Made by a program: the position numbers and the translations under genes
The notes under the pieces: model-generated
Seen by the model: only the letters and a program-made list of their open reading frames with translations
Told to the model about the DNA's origin: nothing
Databases searched by the model: none
Shown here: piece by piece, positions 63,571 to 64,000 of the stretch
Position numbering within the stretch: the stretch's first letter is position 1
How the letters are laid out: each line of letters begins with the position of its first letter
Origin: Oscillatoriales cyanobacterium USR001
GTDB lineage: Bacteria > Cyanobacteriota > Cyanobacteriia > Cyanobacteriales > Microcoleaceae
Assembly: GCA_001698425.1 (NCBI GenBank)
Contig: MBRE01000055.1
Span: forward strand, 1,005-65,004
DNA length: 64,000 nt
Direction of reading: 5' to 3'

Positions 63571-64000
63571 ATGGAAATCACCAGTGTTACGCCATCGCAA
63601 ATCGATTTAGCGGTAGTCGGAGCGGGGCCTCACGCTTTAACCCTGGTTACTCATTTGCTGCAAAAATGCCAGAAGAAGCGGGGTAAATTTTGGGTTTTTG
63701 ACCCCAGTGGTAGGTGGCTAACTCAGTGGCAGAGGCAGTTTGCGGCTTTGGAAATTCCACACTTGCGATCGCCTGCGGTTCACCATCCCGATCCCAATCC
63801 CTTTGAGTTGCGACGGTTTGCCGAATCTCGCCCTAACGAGTTGTTTGCGCCCTACGATTTGCCGGGAAGTCGGCTGTTTGAGGAATTTTGTGGCGATGTG
63901 GTTAAGAGATGGGAATTGGGCGATCGCGTCCTGACGGCAAAAATAACTCGGATTGAACCGTTAGCAGGGAGTTTCCGGCTTTGGTTTGAGGATGGAGAAA
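63571..64000 (+). CDS. FAD/NAD(P)-binding oxidoreductase, 3' partial
   Basis: Frame open from ATG 63571 to the window edge (143 codons). MEITSVTPSQIDLAVVGAGPHALTLVTHLLQ holds the FAD-binding motif GAGPHA. FWVFDPSGRWLTQWQRQFAALEIPHLRSPAVHHPDPNPFELRRFAE follows and resembles flavoproteins related to the ornithine/lysine N-hydroxylases and FAD/NAD(P)-binding proteins found near siderophore genes. The Fur box just upstream suggests a role in iron acquisition. The rest of the protein, including the NADPH site, is outside. Confidence 0.75.
   Translation, partial: MEITSVTPSQIDLAVVGAGPHALTLVTHLLQKCQKKRGKFWVFDPSGRWLTQWQRQFAALEIPHLRSPAVHHPDPNPFELRRFAESRPNELFAPYDLPGSRLFEEFCGDVVKRWELGDRVLTAKITRIEPLAGSFRLWFEDGE

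Overview
The window looks like a chromosome segment of a filamentous cyanobacterium of the Oscillatoria/Microcoleus/Kamptonema type. The evidence is a psaA-psaB operon, very many GCGATCGC (HIP1) sites, Uma2-family, DUF1830 and FHA-CHAT genes, and a secreted peptide ending in the HetR-inhibitor motif RGSGR (PatX-like). No rRNA, phage or complete transposon was seen. There is one tRNA, tRNA-Leu(UAG). The species cannot be told from the sequence.

Layout. 1-3.8 kb: a CHAT-protease gene cut by the window edge, then a PD-(D/E)XK-like protein, a small helical protein and an overlapping membrane-anchored protein. 3.8-9.5 kb: a giant secreted FHA/TPS-CHAT protein on the minus strand. 9.8-16.5 kb: coaE, two small secreted peptides (one ending in RGSGR, one with KGCGR), a Mop molbindin, a luciferase-like flavin oxidoreductase, ppsA and an HxlR regulator. 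16.8-21.5 kb: psaB and psaA. 21.9-32.0 kb: a repeat-tailed lipoprotein, small hypotheticals, two Uma2 genes, a NACHT NTPase with an Ala-rich microsatellite, a TPR protein, an M32 carboxypeptidase, a peptidoglycan-binding protein and tRNA-Leu.

32.2-45.4 kb: a full type I-D CRISPR-Cas gene set, with a divergent WYL regulator followed by cas3', cas10d, csc2, csc1, cas6, cas4, cas1 and cas2. Non-cas genes sit inside it: a RAMA-domain gene split by one in-frame amber codon, a DUF433/DUF5615 toxin-antitoxin pair whose last codons overlap the cas10d start, and a PD-(D/E)XK-like protein between cas10d and csc2 that resembles the one at 1.4 kb. No CRISPR array is visible anywhere in the window.

45.5-58.1 kb: htpG, small membrane/SH3/DUF1830 proteins, a CAP lipoprotein, trpB, an FAD oxidoreductase, and a class III adenylate cyclase that overlaps a second FHA-CHAT gene. 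58.2-64 kb: a lipid kinase, two family 2 glycosyltransferases, an HlyD-type exporter subunit and a mersacidin/lichenicidin-type lanthipeptide precursor. An FAD-dependent enzyme points the other way and runs off the end. The last two genes each have a near-consensus Fur box upstream, with a 117-bp hairpin element between the boxes.

The strongest leads are the Fur-controlled lanthipeptide with a Cys/His-rich core, the accessory genes inside the I-D operon, the RGSGR/KGCGR peptide pair, and a family of 40-bp palindromes placed just after stop codons.
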